Shown: positions 31,547-40,510 of the stretch, in pieces
How positions within the stretch are numbered: the first letter of the stretch is position 1
Layout of the letters: every line of letters begins with the position of its first letter
Assembly (NCBI RefSeq): GCF_000421645.1
Contig: NZ_ATXK01000014.1
Span: 34,966-98,965 of the forward strand
DNA length: 64,000 nt
DNA from: Aurantimonas coralicida DSM 14790
GTDB taxonomy: Bacteria > Pseudomonadota > Alphaproteobacteria > Rhizobiales > Rhizobiaceae
Direction of reading: 5' to 3'
Translations under genes and position numbers: made by a program
The notes under the pieces: model-generated
The model's input: only the letters and a program-made list of their open reading frames with translations
Told to the model about the DNA's origin: nothing
Database searches by the model: none

Positions 31547-32701
31547 TCAGGCAGCCGCGACGAGACGGGCCGGCTTTGCGGCCGCGGCATGGACAGACAC
31601 ACGGTTGCGCCCCTCGCGCTTGGCCCGGTAGAGCGCGTCGTCCGCCCGCGCGATGGCATCCTGCGCCGGTTCGGCGCCCTGCAGCATCGCCACCCCGAAG
31701 CTTGCGCTCAGAGCGTGCCCGTCGTCGAGCGCGGGATCCCGCCAGGCATGGAAGGCCAGCCGGATCGCCTCGGCCGCGCTAGCCGCGGCGTCGAGGGTCG
31801 CGCCGGGCAGCAGCAGCGCGAATTCCTCGCCGCCCAGCCGGCCGGCCGTTCCCTCGGTCCGCGAGAGGATCTCGGCAAATCCCTGGATGACGCGATCGCC
31901 GACCGGATGGCCGTAGCGGTCGTTGACCGTCTTGAAGTGATCGATGTCGCAGACGATGATCGCGGCGCCAGCAGGGGCGGCCTGGGTGGCCACGCGCTCG
32001 AAGGCGGCCCGGTTGAGGAGATCGGTGAGGTCGTCGCGCTCGCTGCGGATGCGATAGCGCCGGATCACATTGCCGACGATCCGGGCGATGATGAGCAGCA
32101 CCGCGGCGGGAGCCAGCAGTCCCGAAACCAGCATCAGTGCCCGCTCCAGATCGCTCTGGGCGATGTTCGCGACCGGCGTCGTTCCCTCGAAGAGCAGCGG
32201 GAACAGCGGCATCCGCACGATCAAGAGGACAGCCATCCCCGCAAGCGCGACGAGGAGGCCGGTCTCGACGACGCCGCGGCCCTTGAGGCGCCAGAGGCAG
32301 AGGATCGCGTCGCCCAGCGCCAGCAGTGCCGCGAACTGGAAGGGCAGGGTTTGAAGGATCGGGGTGGCATTCCCGGCGAGGAGCAAGAGCGACATCGCCG
32401 TCAGGCCGGCGGTCGCCATCCACAGGGGCCGGGGCGACAGGCCAAGGCCGAGCGCCCGCCGGACCGATTGGGTGACACAGAGATAGGCGGCCGGGATCAG
32501 CATTGTCACCGCCGCCATGGCGGCAAGCGAGCCGCCATCGATCCCCAGGACGACGGTTTCAACGGCGCCGCAGGCGAGGCCAGCAGCGAGCCACACCAGC
32601 GCCGACTGGCCGCGCAGGCCCAGATAGATCAGACCGCAGAGGAGCGCGAGCGAGGCGACGACCCCGAAAATGACCGCGTGCAGGCTGACTGCCACATCCA
32701 A
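31547..32701 (-). CDS. Membrane diguanylate cyclase (GGDEF domain)
   Basis: About 384 residues. Seven or so hydrophobic helices (roughly 1-200) are followed by a GGDEF domain with DDLTDLLNRAAFE, VCDIDHFKTVNDRYGHPVGD and the active loop AGRLGGEEFALLLPG. It would make cyclic di-GMP at the inner membrane. The RxxD inhibitory I-site five residues before GGEEF is absent (RTEG there), suggesting no product inhibition. The frame opens at ATG 32731, but GGGGAG lies 8 nt before the TTG at 32701, which is therefore preferred. It interrupts the common coaE-dnaQ neighbourhood. Confidence 0.88.
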   Translation of the reverse strand: MDVAVSLHAVIFGVVASLALLCGLIYLGLRGQSALVWLAAGLACGAVETVVLGIDGGSLAAMAAVTMLIPAAYLCVTQSVRRALGLGLSPRPLWMATAGLTAMSLLLLAGNATPILQTLPFQFAALLALGDAILCLWRLKGRGVVETGLLVALAGMAVLLIVRMPLFPLLFEGTTPVANIAQSDLERALMLVSGLLAPAAVLLIIARIVGNVIRRYRIRSERDDLTDLLNRAAFERVATQAAPAGAAIIVCDIDHFKTVNDRYGHPVGDRVIQGFAEILSRTEGTAGRLGGEEFALLLPGATLDAAASAAEAIRLAFHAWRDPALDDGHALSASFGVAMLQGAEPAQDAIARADDALYRAKREGRNRVSVHAAAAKPARLVAAA

Positions 32702-32948
32702 TGCCCGTTCTCCCCTGATTGCATTTCGCAACTGACGCTAAGACGCTGCGACTTGCGCGGGTCTTGCGAGGGCCGGTCGACGCGCAGACCGATGCCGAGG
32801 ATCGCCTCGGCACGTTCGGCATAGACTTCGCCTAGTAAGAACGAAAAGTGAACATACAGCGAAGCTCGGGGATACTTCGAACGGATGCCGGTGAGCTCTT
32901 GTCTCGGCTCTTCCAGTCACGGAAAAGGGGCGGTCAGCGGGAGCCTTC

Positions 32949-33668
32949 ATGCGCGAAATCGTCTTCGATACCGAAACCACCGGCCTCGATCCGGATGTCG
33001 AGCGGGTCATCGAGATCGGCGGGGTGGAATTGTGGAACCATATTCCGACCGGCAAGAACTACCACGCCTTCATCCGTCCGGCCGGGCGCAAGGTCGATCC
33101 GGCCGCCTTCGACGTGCACGGCATTTCCGACGACTTCCTGGCCGACAAGCCGCTGTTCTCCGAGATCGCCGACGAGTTCCTGGAGTTCTTTTCCGGCGCC
33201 AAGCTGATCGCCCATAACGCCGCCTTCGACGTGCGTTTCCTCAATGCCGAACTGAAGCGCATCGACCAGCCGCCGATCGACCCGAGCGTCGTGATCGACA
33301 CCCTGCCCATGGCGCGGCGCAAGTTCCCCATGGCGCCGGCAACGCTGGACGCGCTCTGCTCGCGCTTTTCGGTCGATACCTCGCGCCGCGACAAGCATGG
33401 CGCCCTGCTCGATTCCGAGCTTCTGGCGGAAGTCTATATCGAGCTGATCGGCGGCCGGCAGGCGGCACTGGGCCTGGCGGTCGAGGAAGATGCCCACGAG
33501 GACGCCGACGGCAATGTCTGGCGGATCGCGCCGCGGCCCGTGCCGCTGCCGCCGCGCCTGTCGCAGGACGAGATCGCCCGGCACCGTGCCTTCGTCTCGA
33601 CCCTTGGCGACGAGGCGATCTGGTGGAACTATCTGGAACGGCCGGAGGCCGAGGCGTCCGCGGGCTGA
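32949..33668 (+). CDS. dnaQ: DNA polymerase III epsilon subunit (3'-5' proofreading exonuclease)
   Basis: 239 residues. Exo I motif IVFDTETTGLDPDVERVIEI (DxE), Exo II region LIAHNAAFDVRFLNAEL, Exo III KHGALLDSELLAEVYIEL (H-x5-D). A C-terminal tail follows, which in homologues binds the polymerase subunit. Convergent with secB, with a terminator between. Confidence 0.96.
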   Translation: MREIVFDTETTGLDPDVERVIEIGGVELWNHIPTGKNYHAFIRPAGRKVDPAAFDVHGISDDFLADKPLFSEIADEFLEFFSGAKLIAHNAAFDVRFLNAELKRIDQPPIDPSVVIDTLPMARRKFPMAPATLDALCSRFSVDTSRRDKHGALLDSELLAEVYIELIGGRQAALGLAVEEDAHEDADGNVWRIAPRPVPLPPRLSQDEIARHRAFVSTLGDEAIWWNYLERPEAEASAG

Positions 33669-33701
33669 GCCCGGCCGCATTCCTTCGAAAGCGCTGCCAT
33701 G

Positions 33702-33734
33702 AAAAACGCCGGCAAACCCGATGGGCTGCCGGCG
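33702..33734 (-). terminator. Rho-independent terminator of secB
   Basis: The inverted repeat cgccggca / tgccggcg (33707-33734) with an additional inner pairing is followed by TTTTT on the minus strand (33706-33702), 26 bp after the secB stop. Confidence 0.88.
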
Positions 33735-33759
33735 CTGTCTTGCGTTCTGAAACCGCAGC

Positions 33760-34278
33760 TTAGCTCGGCTGAACCTGCTGGCGGGCGCGCTCTTCGGCCA
33801 TGCGCTGCTGGAACAGCTGGGCGAAGTCGATCGGGTCGATCATCAGCGGCGGGAAGCCGCCATTGCGGGTGATGTCGGCCATCACCTGGCGCGCGAAGGG
33901 GAACAGCAGGCGCGGGCACTCGATGAACAGCACCGGCAGGAGATGCTCCTGCGGGAAGTTCTGCAGCTTGAAGACGCCGCCATATTCCAGCTCGACGGCG
34001 AACATCATCTCTTCGCCTTCGCCGGCCTTGGCGTTCAGCGTCAGGCGCACGTCGTAGTCGCCGTCCGAACCCTGGATCGGGTTGGCACCGACATTGACGC
34101 CGATATTGATGTTCGGCGCCTTGGTCTGGCCGCGCAGGACGCCCGGTGCATTCGGGCTCTCGAAGGAAAGGTCGCGAATATACTGCGTCAGGATGTTGAT
34201 GCGGGGCGGGTTGGCGTTCTCGTCGCCGCCGGCGCCATTGCCGCCATTCGTCGCATTCAGATCGTTGGTCTCGGACAT
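33760..34278 (-). CDS. secB: Protein-export chaperone SecB
   Basis: 172 residues. A homotetramer that holds preproteins unfolded for Sec[41 protein letters not shown] and [20 protein letters not shown] are characteristic of alphaproteobacterial SecB; the N-terminus is Asn/Gly-rich and the C-terminus Gln/Ala/Arg-rich. GGGAGC precedes ATG 34278. Confidence 0.96.
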   Translation of the reverse strand: MSETNDLNATNGGNGAGGDENANPPRINILTQYIRDLSFESPNAPGVLRGQTKAPNINIGVNVGANPIQGSDGDYDVRLTLNAKAGEGEEMMFAVELEYGGVFKLQNFPQEHLLPVLFIECPRLLFPFARQVMADITRNGGFPPLMIDPIDFAQLFQQRMAEERARQQVQPS

Positions 34279-34468
34279 GGTCTGCTCCCGTATCGCTGAT
34301 GACCCGGCAGGGCCGGCGCCTGTTCGCGCGCTCGTGCCGGGTGAAGAGCCGGAGGGGCCGACGGTCCGTCCGGCAGGAAAAACACGGGGGCGAGCGCTAT
34401 CACGCGGGGGGCATCAGAACAAGACGATCCGCGGCCGGGCGCGAGCGGCCCGGCACCGCGCCACCCGC

Positions 34469-35008
34469 TCAATGCAGGCGGCGGCCATTGGTCTCGCCGT
34501 CGCCATCCTCCGGCTCGTGCCAGGGCGACGCCGGATCGGGCCCGCGGCGAAACTCCTCGCCCGACAGATCGACGACGTCGGGACCCGCCGAGTAAGGCGG
34601 TTCGCGGCGCGGCTGCCCGCCCATGCCGGACCGGAAGCTGTTCTGGCCGACGACGACGACGCGGGACTTCAGGAAGTCGAAGATGCGCGAGCGGACGCCC
34701 GGCACGAACAGCAGGAAGCCGAGCGCGTCGGTGACGAGGCCCGGGGTCAGCAGAAGGACGCCGGCCATGGCGATCATCACGCCGCTGACAAGATCGCGGC
34801 CCGGCACCCGGCCGGCGCCGATTTCCGCCTGGATGCGGGCCAGCGTCGAGATGCCCTGCTGTTTCAAGAGGATCGAGCCGATCACGGCGGTCAGGATGAC
34901 GAGACCCAGCGTCGGCCACAGCCCGATGGCGTTGCCTACCAGGATGAACACCGCGATCTCCAGGATCGGGATGGCGAGCAGCAGAAAGGGTATCAGGGCG
35001 AAGGGCAT
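34469..35008 (-). CDS. fxsA: FxsA family membrane protein
   Basis: 179 residues. The frame is open much further upstream, but MPFALIPFLLLAIPILEIAV at ATG 35008, with AAGGAGA upstream, is the standard start. Three or four membrane segments and LLLTPGLVTDALGFLLFVPG are the FxsA signature. FxsA affects phage exclusion in E. coli when overexpressed; its normal role is unknown. The cytoplasmic tail is hydrophilic. Divergent from the Tim44-like gene. Confidence 0.88.
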   Translation of the reverse strand: MPFALIPFLLLAIPILEIAVFILVGNAIGLWPTLGLVILTAVIGSILLKQQGISTLARIQAEIGAGRVPGRDLVSGVMIAMAGVLLLTPGLVTDALGFLLFVPGVRSRIFDFLKSRVVVVGQNSFRSGMGGQPRREPPYSAGPDVVDLSGEEFRRGPDPASPWHEPEDGDGETNGRRLH

Positions 35009-35194
35009 GGTCCGTCTTCTCCTTGCGCGGCCGTTCGATGGCCGAAACCCGCCTTTGCGGGCCCGTGGCCGGACATGTGCGGTTTGGCCGCCGCCTCGGG
35101 ACATAGGAACTGTGGAAACAAATTTGAATGCGCCGCCCCTCGTCTCTATATGACGGCGAATGACTTGACCGGCCATTAGGGGTGACGACGCGCA

Positions 35195-35911
35195 ATGAGT
35201 TTTGGGACGATCTTCTTTATCATTGTTGCGGCGATCGTCCTGTTTCAGCTGCGAAGCGTTCTGGGCAAGCGTACGGGCAACGAGCGCCCGCCCTTCGACC
35301 CCTATTCGCGCCGGGATGCGCCGCGCGACGACGCGGCCCGCAACGACAATGTCGTGACGCTGCCCAACCGCCGCGGCGGCACCGAGATCGAAGGCGAGGC
35401 GGCCCCGGCGGCCACGCCCTACGAGTCGATCGACAAGGTCGCCAAGCCGGGCACCCCGGTCAATGCCGAGCTGCGCCGGATCCGCGACGCCGATCCTTCC
35501 TTCGATCCGAAGGAATTCCTCGACGGCGCCAAGGTCGCCTATGAAATGATCGTGACCGGCTTTGCCGATGGCGACCGCAAGCTCCTGAAGAACCTGTTGT
35601 CGCCGGATGTCTACCAGGGCTTCGAGCAGGCGATCAGCGAGCGCGAGCAGCGCGAAGAGCGCATGCAGTTCTCCTTCGTCGGTATCGACGATGCCACCAT
35701 CGTCTCCGCCGAGCAGAAGGACCGTGAGGCGATGGTCACCGTGCGCATCGTCGCGCAGATCATCTCGGCCGTCGTCAAGCCCGACGACACCGTTGTCGAC
35801 GGCGATCCGGAAACGGTGGTCGAGGTCAAGGACGTGTGGACCTTCGCCCGCGACACGCGCTCGCGCGATCCGAACTGGAAGCTGGCCGGGACCGAGTCCG
35901 AAGACGCGTGA
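35195..35911 (+). CDS. Tim44-like (TimA) membrane-associated protein
   Basis: 238 residues. One N-terminal membrane helix (FGTIFFIIVAAIVLFQLRSV), a charged linker (about 25-95) and a Tim44/Tim44-like domain starting near DPSFDPKEFLDGAKVAYEMI and ending WTFARDTRSRDPNWKLAGT. It is related to the mitochondrial matrix translocase motor subunit; the bacterial function is not established. It is followed by mltA at 15 bp, the conserved alphaproteobacterial order. Confidence 0.9.
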   Translation: MSFGTIFFIIVAAIVLFQLRSVLGKRTGNERPPFDPYSRRDAPRDDAARNDNVVTLPNRRGGTEIEGEAAPAATPYESIDKVAKPGTPVNAELRRIRDADPSFDPKEFLDGAKVAYEMIVTGFADGDRKLLKNLLSPDVYQGFEQAISEREQREERMQFSFVGIDDATIVSAEQKDREAMVTVRIVAQIISAVVKPDDTVVDGDPETVVEVKDVWTFARDTRSRDPNWKLAGTESEDA

Positions 35912-35926
35912 GCCGGAGCGGCGACG

Positions 35927-37036
35927 ATGACGGCATTCGTTCGCCGGCAATGGTCCGATCTGGAAGGCTGGGACGGCGCTGATCATGCAGCGGCGCTGTC
36001 GGCCTTTCGCGCCGGCGCCGCCCGGCTCGAACAGGGCAGCTTTCCCACCGGTTCGCTCGGGATCGACGCCGAGGCCTTTGCCGAGGCCGCCCGCGCCGCG
36101 CTGCAGCCGGCCGGTGCGCTCGGCCAGGTCGAGGCCCGCACCTTCTTCGAACGCCATTTCGAGCCGCTGCATATCCGTCCCGACGACGCCGACATGGCGC
36201 TGTCCGGCTTCGTCACCGGCTATTACGAGCCTGTCGTCGCCGGCTCGCCGGTGCGCACCGAGCGCTATCGCTTTCCCCTGTATGCGCCGCCGCCGGATCT
36301 GGTGAAGATCGACGACGTCTCGCGGCCACCCGGGCTCGATCCCTATTTCCGCTTTGCGCGCCGCAAGCCCTGCGGCCTTCTGGAGGAATATGCCGACCGC
36401 GCCGCCATCGAGGCAGGTTCGCTGGATGGGATGGGCCTCGAGATTGCCTGGCTGGCCGATCCGGTCGACGCGTTCTTCATCCATATCCAGGGCTCGGCGC
36501 GCCTTGCCTATGATGATGGCCGGCAGGTCCGCGTCGGCTATGCCGCCAAGACCGGGCACCGCTTCACCGCCATCGGCCGCATCCTGGTGGACGAGGGCGA
36601 ACTGACCCTCGCCGAAGCCGACATGGACGGCATCCGGGCGTGGCTGGCGGCGCATCCGGACCGCGTGCGCAGCCTGTTCGACCGCAACCGCTCCTTCATC
36701 TTTTTCCGCGAGACGCCGGTGGAGGACCCGGAGCTCGGTCCCGTCGGCGCCGCCAAGGTGCCGCTGACGCCGCTGGCCTCCATCGCCGTCGACCGCGAAC
36801 TCGCGACCTTCGGCGTGCCCTATTTCATCGCGGCGCCGGATCTTGTCATGGACGGCGCACCGTTCCGCCGCCTGATGGTGGCGCAGGACACCGGCTCGGC
36901 CATTCTTGGCCCGGCCCGCGCCGACATCTTCGTCGGCTCGGGCGACGCGGCCGGCCGGATCGCCGGGCGAATCCGCCATGCTGCCGACTTCACCATTCTC
37001 GTGCCGCCGGCGCTGGCGGCACGCCTCGCCCGATGA
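35927..37036 (+). CDS. mltA: Membrane-bound lytic murein transglycosylase A (MltA)
   Basis: 369 residues. It cleaves peptidoglycan to 1,6-anhydromuropeptides. LSGFVTGYYEPVVAGSPVRT opens the MltA domain, IQGSARLAYDDGRQVRVGYA follows, and the 3D domain ends with LMVAQDTGSAILGPARADIF then VGSGDAAGRIAGR with the catalytic Asp (QDTG). No signal peptide or lipobox is visible at this start, so either the start lies elsewhere or export is unusual. The stop overlaps the next ATG (ATGA). Confidence 0.92.
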   Translation: MTAFVRRQWSDLEGWDGADHAAALSAFRAGAARLEQGSFPTGSLGIDAEAFAEAARAALQPAGALGQVEARTFFERHFEPLHIRPDDADMALSGFVTGYYEPVVAGSPVRTERYRFPLYAPPPDLVKIDDVSRPPGLDPYFRFARRKPCGLLEEYADRAAIEAGSLDGMGLEIAWLADPVDAFFIHIQGSARLAYDDGRQVRVGYAAKTGHRFTAIGRILVDEGELTLAEADMDGIRAWLAAHPDRVRSLFDRNRSFIFFRETPVEDPELGPVGAAKVPLTPLASIAVDRELATFGVPYFIAAPDLVMDGAPFRRLMVAQDTGSAILGPARADIFVGSGDAAGRIAGRIRHAADFTILVPPALAARLAR

Positions 37037-37596
37037 AGCGCCGTCATCGCACGCTCAGCGTCGAGGACGCGCGCCTGTGGGCGAGCGTCGCCCGCTCGGC
37101 GGTGCCGCTGAAGGGCAAGTCGCATCCGCAGATGCCGCCCGAGGACGCGCCACAACCCGCGTCTGCGCCGCCACCGGTCGGTCGCAAGGGGTCGAAGGCG
37201 GCGGCGCCCGCCCTGCCGGCGCCGATCCAGCAGCCGGCGCCGCAGTCGCGACTTACGCAGCACCCGATCGAACGTCCGACCCGTCGCAAGATCTCCAAGG
37301 GGCGACTGCCCATCGAGGCGCGGATCGACCTGCACGAGATGACCCAGGGCGTCGCCCATGACGCGCTGGTCGGCTTCCTGCGCCAGTCCCAGGCCATGGG
37401 CCTGCGCCATGTGCTGGTGATCACCGGGCGAGGCGGATCGGGCGGACATTTCGGCTCCCGCGGCGTCCTGCGCCGGGTCGTGCCCATGTGGTTCGGCAGC
37501 CCGGAGTTCCGCCCGCTCGTCTCCGGCTTCGACAGCGCCGAGCGCCATCATGGCGGCGACGGGGCGCTCTATGTGCGCGTCAGGCGGTTCGGATGA
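37033..37596 (+). CDS. Smr/MutS2-C-terminal domain protein
   Basis: 187 residues. The Pro/Ala-rich N-terminal half (to about 95) is followed by an Smr domain: RIDLHEMTQGVAHDALVGFL, then HVLVITGRGGSGGHFGSRGV. Smr domains are nickases or RNA endonucleases. It overlaps the mltA stop and the next gene by ATGA, so the three are co-translated. Confidence 0.9.
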   Translation: MKRRHRTLSVEDARLWASVARSAVPLKGKSHPQMPPEDAPQPASAPPPVGRKGSKAAAPALPAPIQQPAPQSRLTQHPIERPTRRKISKGRLPIEARIDLHEMTQGVAHDALVGFLRQSQAMGLRHVLVITGRGGSGGHFGSRGVLRRVVPMWFGSPEFRPLVSGFDSAERHHGGDGALYVRVRRFG

Positions 37597-37991
37597 CCCC
37601 GTTCGGCGAAAAGGTCCGGGCATTCCGCAAGGAGCGCGGCGTCACCCAGAGCCAGATGGCGGCGGCGCTGGGGGTCTCCAGCGCCTATCTCTCGGCGCTG
37701 GAGCACGGCCGTCGCGGCCGACCGACCTGGGATCTCCTGCAGCGGATCATCGGCTACCTCAACGTCATCTGGGACGATGCGGAGGAGCTGGAGCGTCTCG
37801 CCGAACTCTCGCATCCCAAGGTGACCGTCGAGACCGCCGGCCTTGGCCCCGACGCGACAGCGCTTGCCAACCGGCTGGCCGAAACCATCGCCATCCTGCC
37901 CGAAGCGGATCTGAAGCGCCTGCGTGCCGAGCTGGAAGAGGCTGCCACCCGGGCCGAAGAAGCCCTGCGGGCCCGTCGCCGCCGTCGCTGA
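37593..37991 (+). CDS. XRE-family helix-turn-helix regulator
   Basis: 132 residues. The HTH is at about 3-60: KVRAFRKERGVTQSQMAAAL, GVSSAYLSALEHGRRGRPTW. It is followed by a coiled, Ala/Glu/Arg-rich C-terminal part (LRAELEEAATRAEEALRARR). Coupled to Smr by ATGA. The target is unknown. An open frame extends upstream to 37488, within Smr in another frame, and is not used. Confidence 0.88.
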   Translation: MTPFGEKVRAFRKERGVTQSQMAAALGVSSAYLSALEHGRRGRPTWDLLQRIIGYLNVIWDDAEELERLAELSHPKVTVETAGLGPDATALANRLAETIAILPEADLKRLRAELEEAATRAEEALRARRRRR

Positions 37992-38008
37992 ACGCCGGCA
38001 CGGACGGG

Positions 38009-38024
38009 AGACTCACGTGAAACA
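38009..38024. promoter_or_regulatory. parS: Weak parS-like site
   Basis: AGACTCACGTGAAACA, 13/16 to consensus; the right half-site and core are perfect and the left half is degenerate. Intergenic, downstream of the XRE gene. Confidence 0.5.
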
Positions 38025-38123
38025 GGGCAGGTGTCGGACTTAAGCCTTTGTTTACCATACTGGCCGGAGACTGCGGGCAAGGGCGCTGCTGCGGCGTCCC
38101 ATGTCCAGTGGTGTCGCCGTCCG

Positions 38124-38915
38124 ATGTGCCGCCTTCTCGCCTATGCCGGTCCGCCGGTCTTTCTCGATCGCCTGCTGATCGAGCCGCGTGCCTCGCTGAT
38201 CTCGCAGTCGCTGGCCGCCCGTGAGGCCAAGACCGTCGTCAACGGCGATGGCTGCGGCATCGGCTGGTATGGCGAGCGGCCGGAGCCCGGCGTTTATCGC
38301 GCCATCCTGCCGGCCTGGTCGGACGCCAATCTCGTGTCCCTGTGCCGTCAGATCCGCGCGCCGCTCTTCGTCGCCCATGTGCGCTCGGCGACCTATGGCG
38401 AGGTCTCGACGGCCAATTGCCATCCCTTCGCCGACGGCCGGCACCTGTTCCTGCACAATGGCCAGGTCGGCGGCTATGCCCGTCTGCGCCGCCAGATCGA
38501 CGCCCTGATCCCGGACGCGCTCTATCCGCGGCGGCGGGGCACCAGCGATTCCGAGGCGATCTTCCTGTCGGCTCTCGGGCGGGGTCTCGCCGCCGATCCG
38601 GTCGGCGCCATTGCCGCGACGCTCGCCGAGATCGAGGCGACAGCCGCACGAACCGGCGAGGCGGCACCAATCCGCTTCGCCGCGATCCACACCGATGGCG
38701 AAACACTCTGGGCCTATCGTTGGGCCAGCGACGGCCCGCCGCCCTCGCTTTACTGGCGCAGGGAAGGCGAGGGCGTCGTCATTGCCTCCGAGCCCTGCGA
38801 CGACGCCGAGCGCTGGACGATGGTCGCCGCGGACACGGTCCTGACCATCCGCCGCGACGGCACGATGCGCAGCCAGGCGTTCTGTCCCCGCCTGCCGGAC
38901 CGTGCCGCCGCCTGA
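38124..38915 (+). CDS. Class II glutamine amidotransferase (EgtC/YafJ-like)
   Basis: 263 residues. The start MCRLLAYAG at ATG 38124 puts the nucleophilic Cys at position 2, exposed after Met removal. GDGCGIGWYGERPEPGVYRA, LFVAHVRSATYGEVSTANCH (substrate Arg) and HPFADGRHLFLHNGQVGG (oxyanion Asn/Gly) are the Ntn-hydrolase features. It releases ammonia from glutamine or acts on gamma-glutamyl substrates; the partner is unknown. Convergent with hslU. Confidence 0.88.
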   Translation: MCRLLAYAGPPVFLDRLLIEPRASLISQSLAAREAKTVVNGDGCGIGWYGERPEPGVYRAILPAWSDANLVSLCRQIRAPLFVAHVRSATYGEVSTANCHPFADGRHLFLHNGQVGGYARLRRQIDALIPDALYPRRRGTSDSEAIFLSALGRGLAADPVGAIAATLAEIEATAARTGEAAPIRFAAIHTDGETLWAYRWASDGPPPSLYWRREGEGVVIASEPCDDAERWTMVAADTVLTIRRDGTMRSQAFCPRLPDRAAA

Positions 38916-38927
38916 GGGCAGCGCGCC

Positions 38928-40232
38928 TCAGAGAATGAAGCGCGACAGGTCGGTGTCGCCGGCAATGCCGTCCAGCGCCTTGTGCACATAGGCGGCATCG
39001 ACCGTGTAGCTCTCGCCGGACTTGTCCGGCGCCTCGAAGGAGATGTCGTCGAGGACGCGCTCCATCACCGTCTGCAGCCGCCGCGCGCCGATATTCTCGA
39101 TCGAGCCGTTCAGCGTCACCGCCGTGTCCGCCAGCGCGTCGATCGCATCGTCGGTGATGATCAGATCGACATTCTCGGTCTTCATCAGGGCGATATACTG
39201 CTTGATCAGCGAGGCTTCGGTCTCGGTCAGGATGCGGCGGAAATCCTCCCGGGTCAGCGCCCGCAGCTCGACGCGGATCGGCAGCCGGCCCTGCAGCTCC
39301 GGCAGGAGGTCCGACGGCTTCGATACGTGGAAGGCGCCCGAGGCGATGAACAGGATGTGGTCGGTCTTCACCGAGCCGTGCTTGGTCGCCACCGTGGTGC
39401 CCTCGACCAGCGGCAGCAGGTCGCGCTGCACGCCCTCGCGCGAGACGCCGGCGCCGCTCTGGCCTTCCTTGTTGGCGACCTTGTCGATCTCGTCGAGGAA
39501 GACGATGCCGTTGTTCTCGACCGACGAGATCGCCTCGCGCACCAGCTGTTCCTGATCCAGCAGCTTGTCGGATTCCTCGCCGATCAGCAGATCGTAGCTC
39601 TCGCGCACCGACGTCCGGCGCTGCTTGGTGCGCTGGCCCATCTTGCCGAACATCTCCGACAGGTTGAGGACGCCGATATTGGCGCCCGGCATGCCGGGAA
39701 TGTCCATGCCGCCCATCGGGTTGGACGTGTCGGAGACCTCGACGTCGATCTCCTTGTCGTCGAGCTCGCCCGAACGCAGCTTCTTGCGGAAGGAATCGCG
39801 GGTGGCCGGCGAGGCGGTCTTGCCGACCAGGGCGTCCAGCACCCGTTCTTCGGCGCCCTGATGGGCCTTGGCCTTCACCTCTTCGCGCTTCTTCTCGCGC
39901 ACCAGCCCGATGCCGATCTCGACGAGATCGCGGATGATCTGCTCGACGTCGCGGCCGACATAGCCGACCTCGGTGAACTTGGTGGCCTCGACCTTGATGA
40001 AGGGTGCGCCGGCGAGCCGCGCCAGGCGGCGCGAGATCTCGGTCTTGCCGACGCCGGTGGGTCCGATCATCAGGATGTTCTTGGGCATCACCTCTTCGCG
40101 CAGGCTCCCCTCCAGCTGCTGGCGCCGCCAGCGATTGCGCAGCGCGACGGCAACGGCGCGCTTGGCGTCCTTCTGGCCGATGATGTGGCGGTCGAGCTCG
40201 GAGACGATCTCGCGGGGGGAAAAATCTGTCAT
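38928..40232 (-). CDS. hslU: ATP-dependent protease ATPase subunit HslU (ClpY)
   Basis: 434 residues. The AAA+ unfoldase of the HslUV protease. [21 protein letters not shown]-loop [20 protein letters not shown], pore loop [20 protein letters not shown], Walker [14 protein letters not shown] and the C-terminal tail TDLSRFIL that inserts into HslV. The frame is open to 40394; ATG 40232 gives the standard MTDFSP start. Its partner hslV is 9 kb away on the opposite strand, although the two are usually adjacent. Confidence 0.97.
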   Translation of the reverse strand: MTDFSPREIVSELDRHIIGQKDAKRAVAVALRNRWRRQQLEGSLREEVMPKNILMIGPTGVGKTEISRRLARLAGAPFIKVEATKFTEVGYVGRDVEQIIRDLVEIGIGLVREKKREEVKAKAHQGAEERVLDALVGKTASPATRDSFRKKLRSGELDDKEIDVEVSDTSNPMGGMDIPGMPGANIGVLNLSEMFGKMGQRTKQRRTSVRESYDLLIGEESDKLLDQEQLVREAISSVENNGIVFLDEIDKVANKEGQSGAGVSREGVQRDLLPLVEGTTVATKHGSVKTDHILFIASGAFHVSKPSDLLPELQGRLPIRVELRALTREDFRRILTETEASLIKQYIALMKTENVDLIITDDAIDALADTAVTLNGSIENIGARRLQTVMERVLDDISFEAPDKSGESYTVDAAYVHKALDGIAGDTDLSRFIL

Positions 40233-40510
40233 GGATATCTCTTTCCAGGCCGGCGGGCCGCGCCGACACACGCTGGCATCGATGGGGGTCGGCCGGGCCG
40301 GCCACCATGGCAACTCGCCGCTAGATGGGGGTGGCGGCGCCATCCTGCCACCCTTGGCGACGGGTCGCCCGCGGCAGCCGGAAACGCAAACCATCCGATC
40401 GTCATGTCAAGACTTCAATCCTCGGCCCGGAGGGGCCAGTATGAGCCTTGTCCGATTCGCGGCGGAGGCGCGCGAGGCGGATCTCAGAGATCGCGAGAGG
40501 CTGTGCCATC

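Noticed and set aside
34469..36979. Minus-strand open frame of 836 codons
   Set aside because: Only its last 179 residues (FxsA) are a protein; the rest is antisense to the Tim44-like gene and mltA.
37488..37592. Upstream extension of the XRE regulator
   Set aside because: Overlaps Smr in another frame; ATG 37593 in the ATGA overlap gives the normal HTH start.
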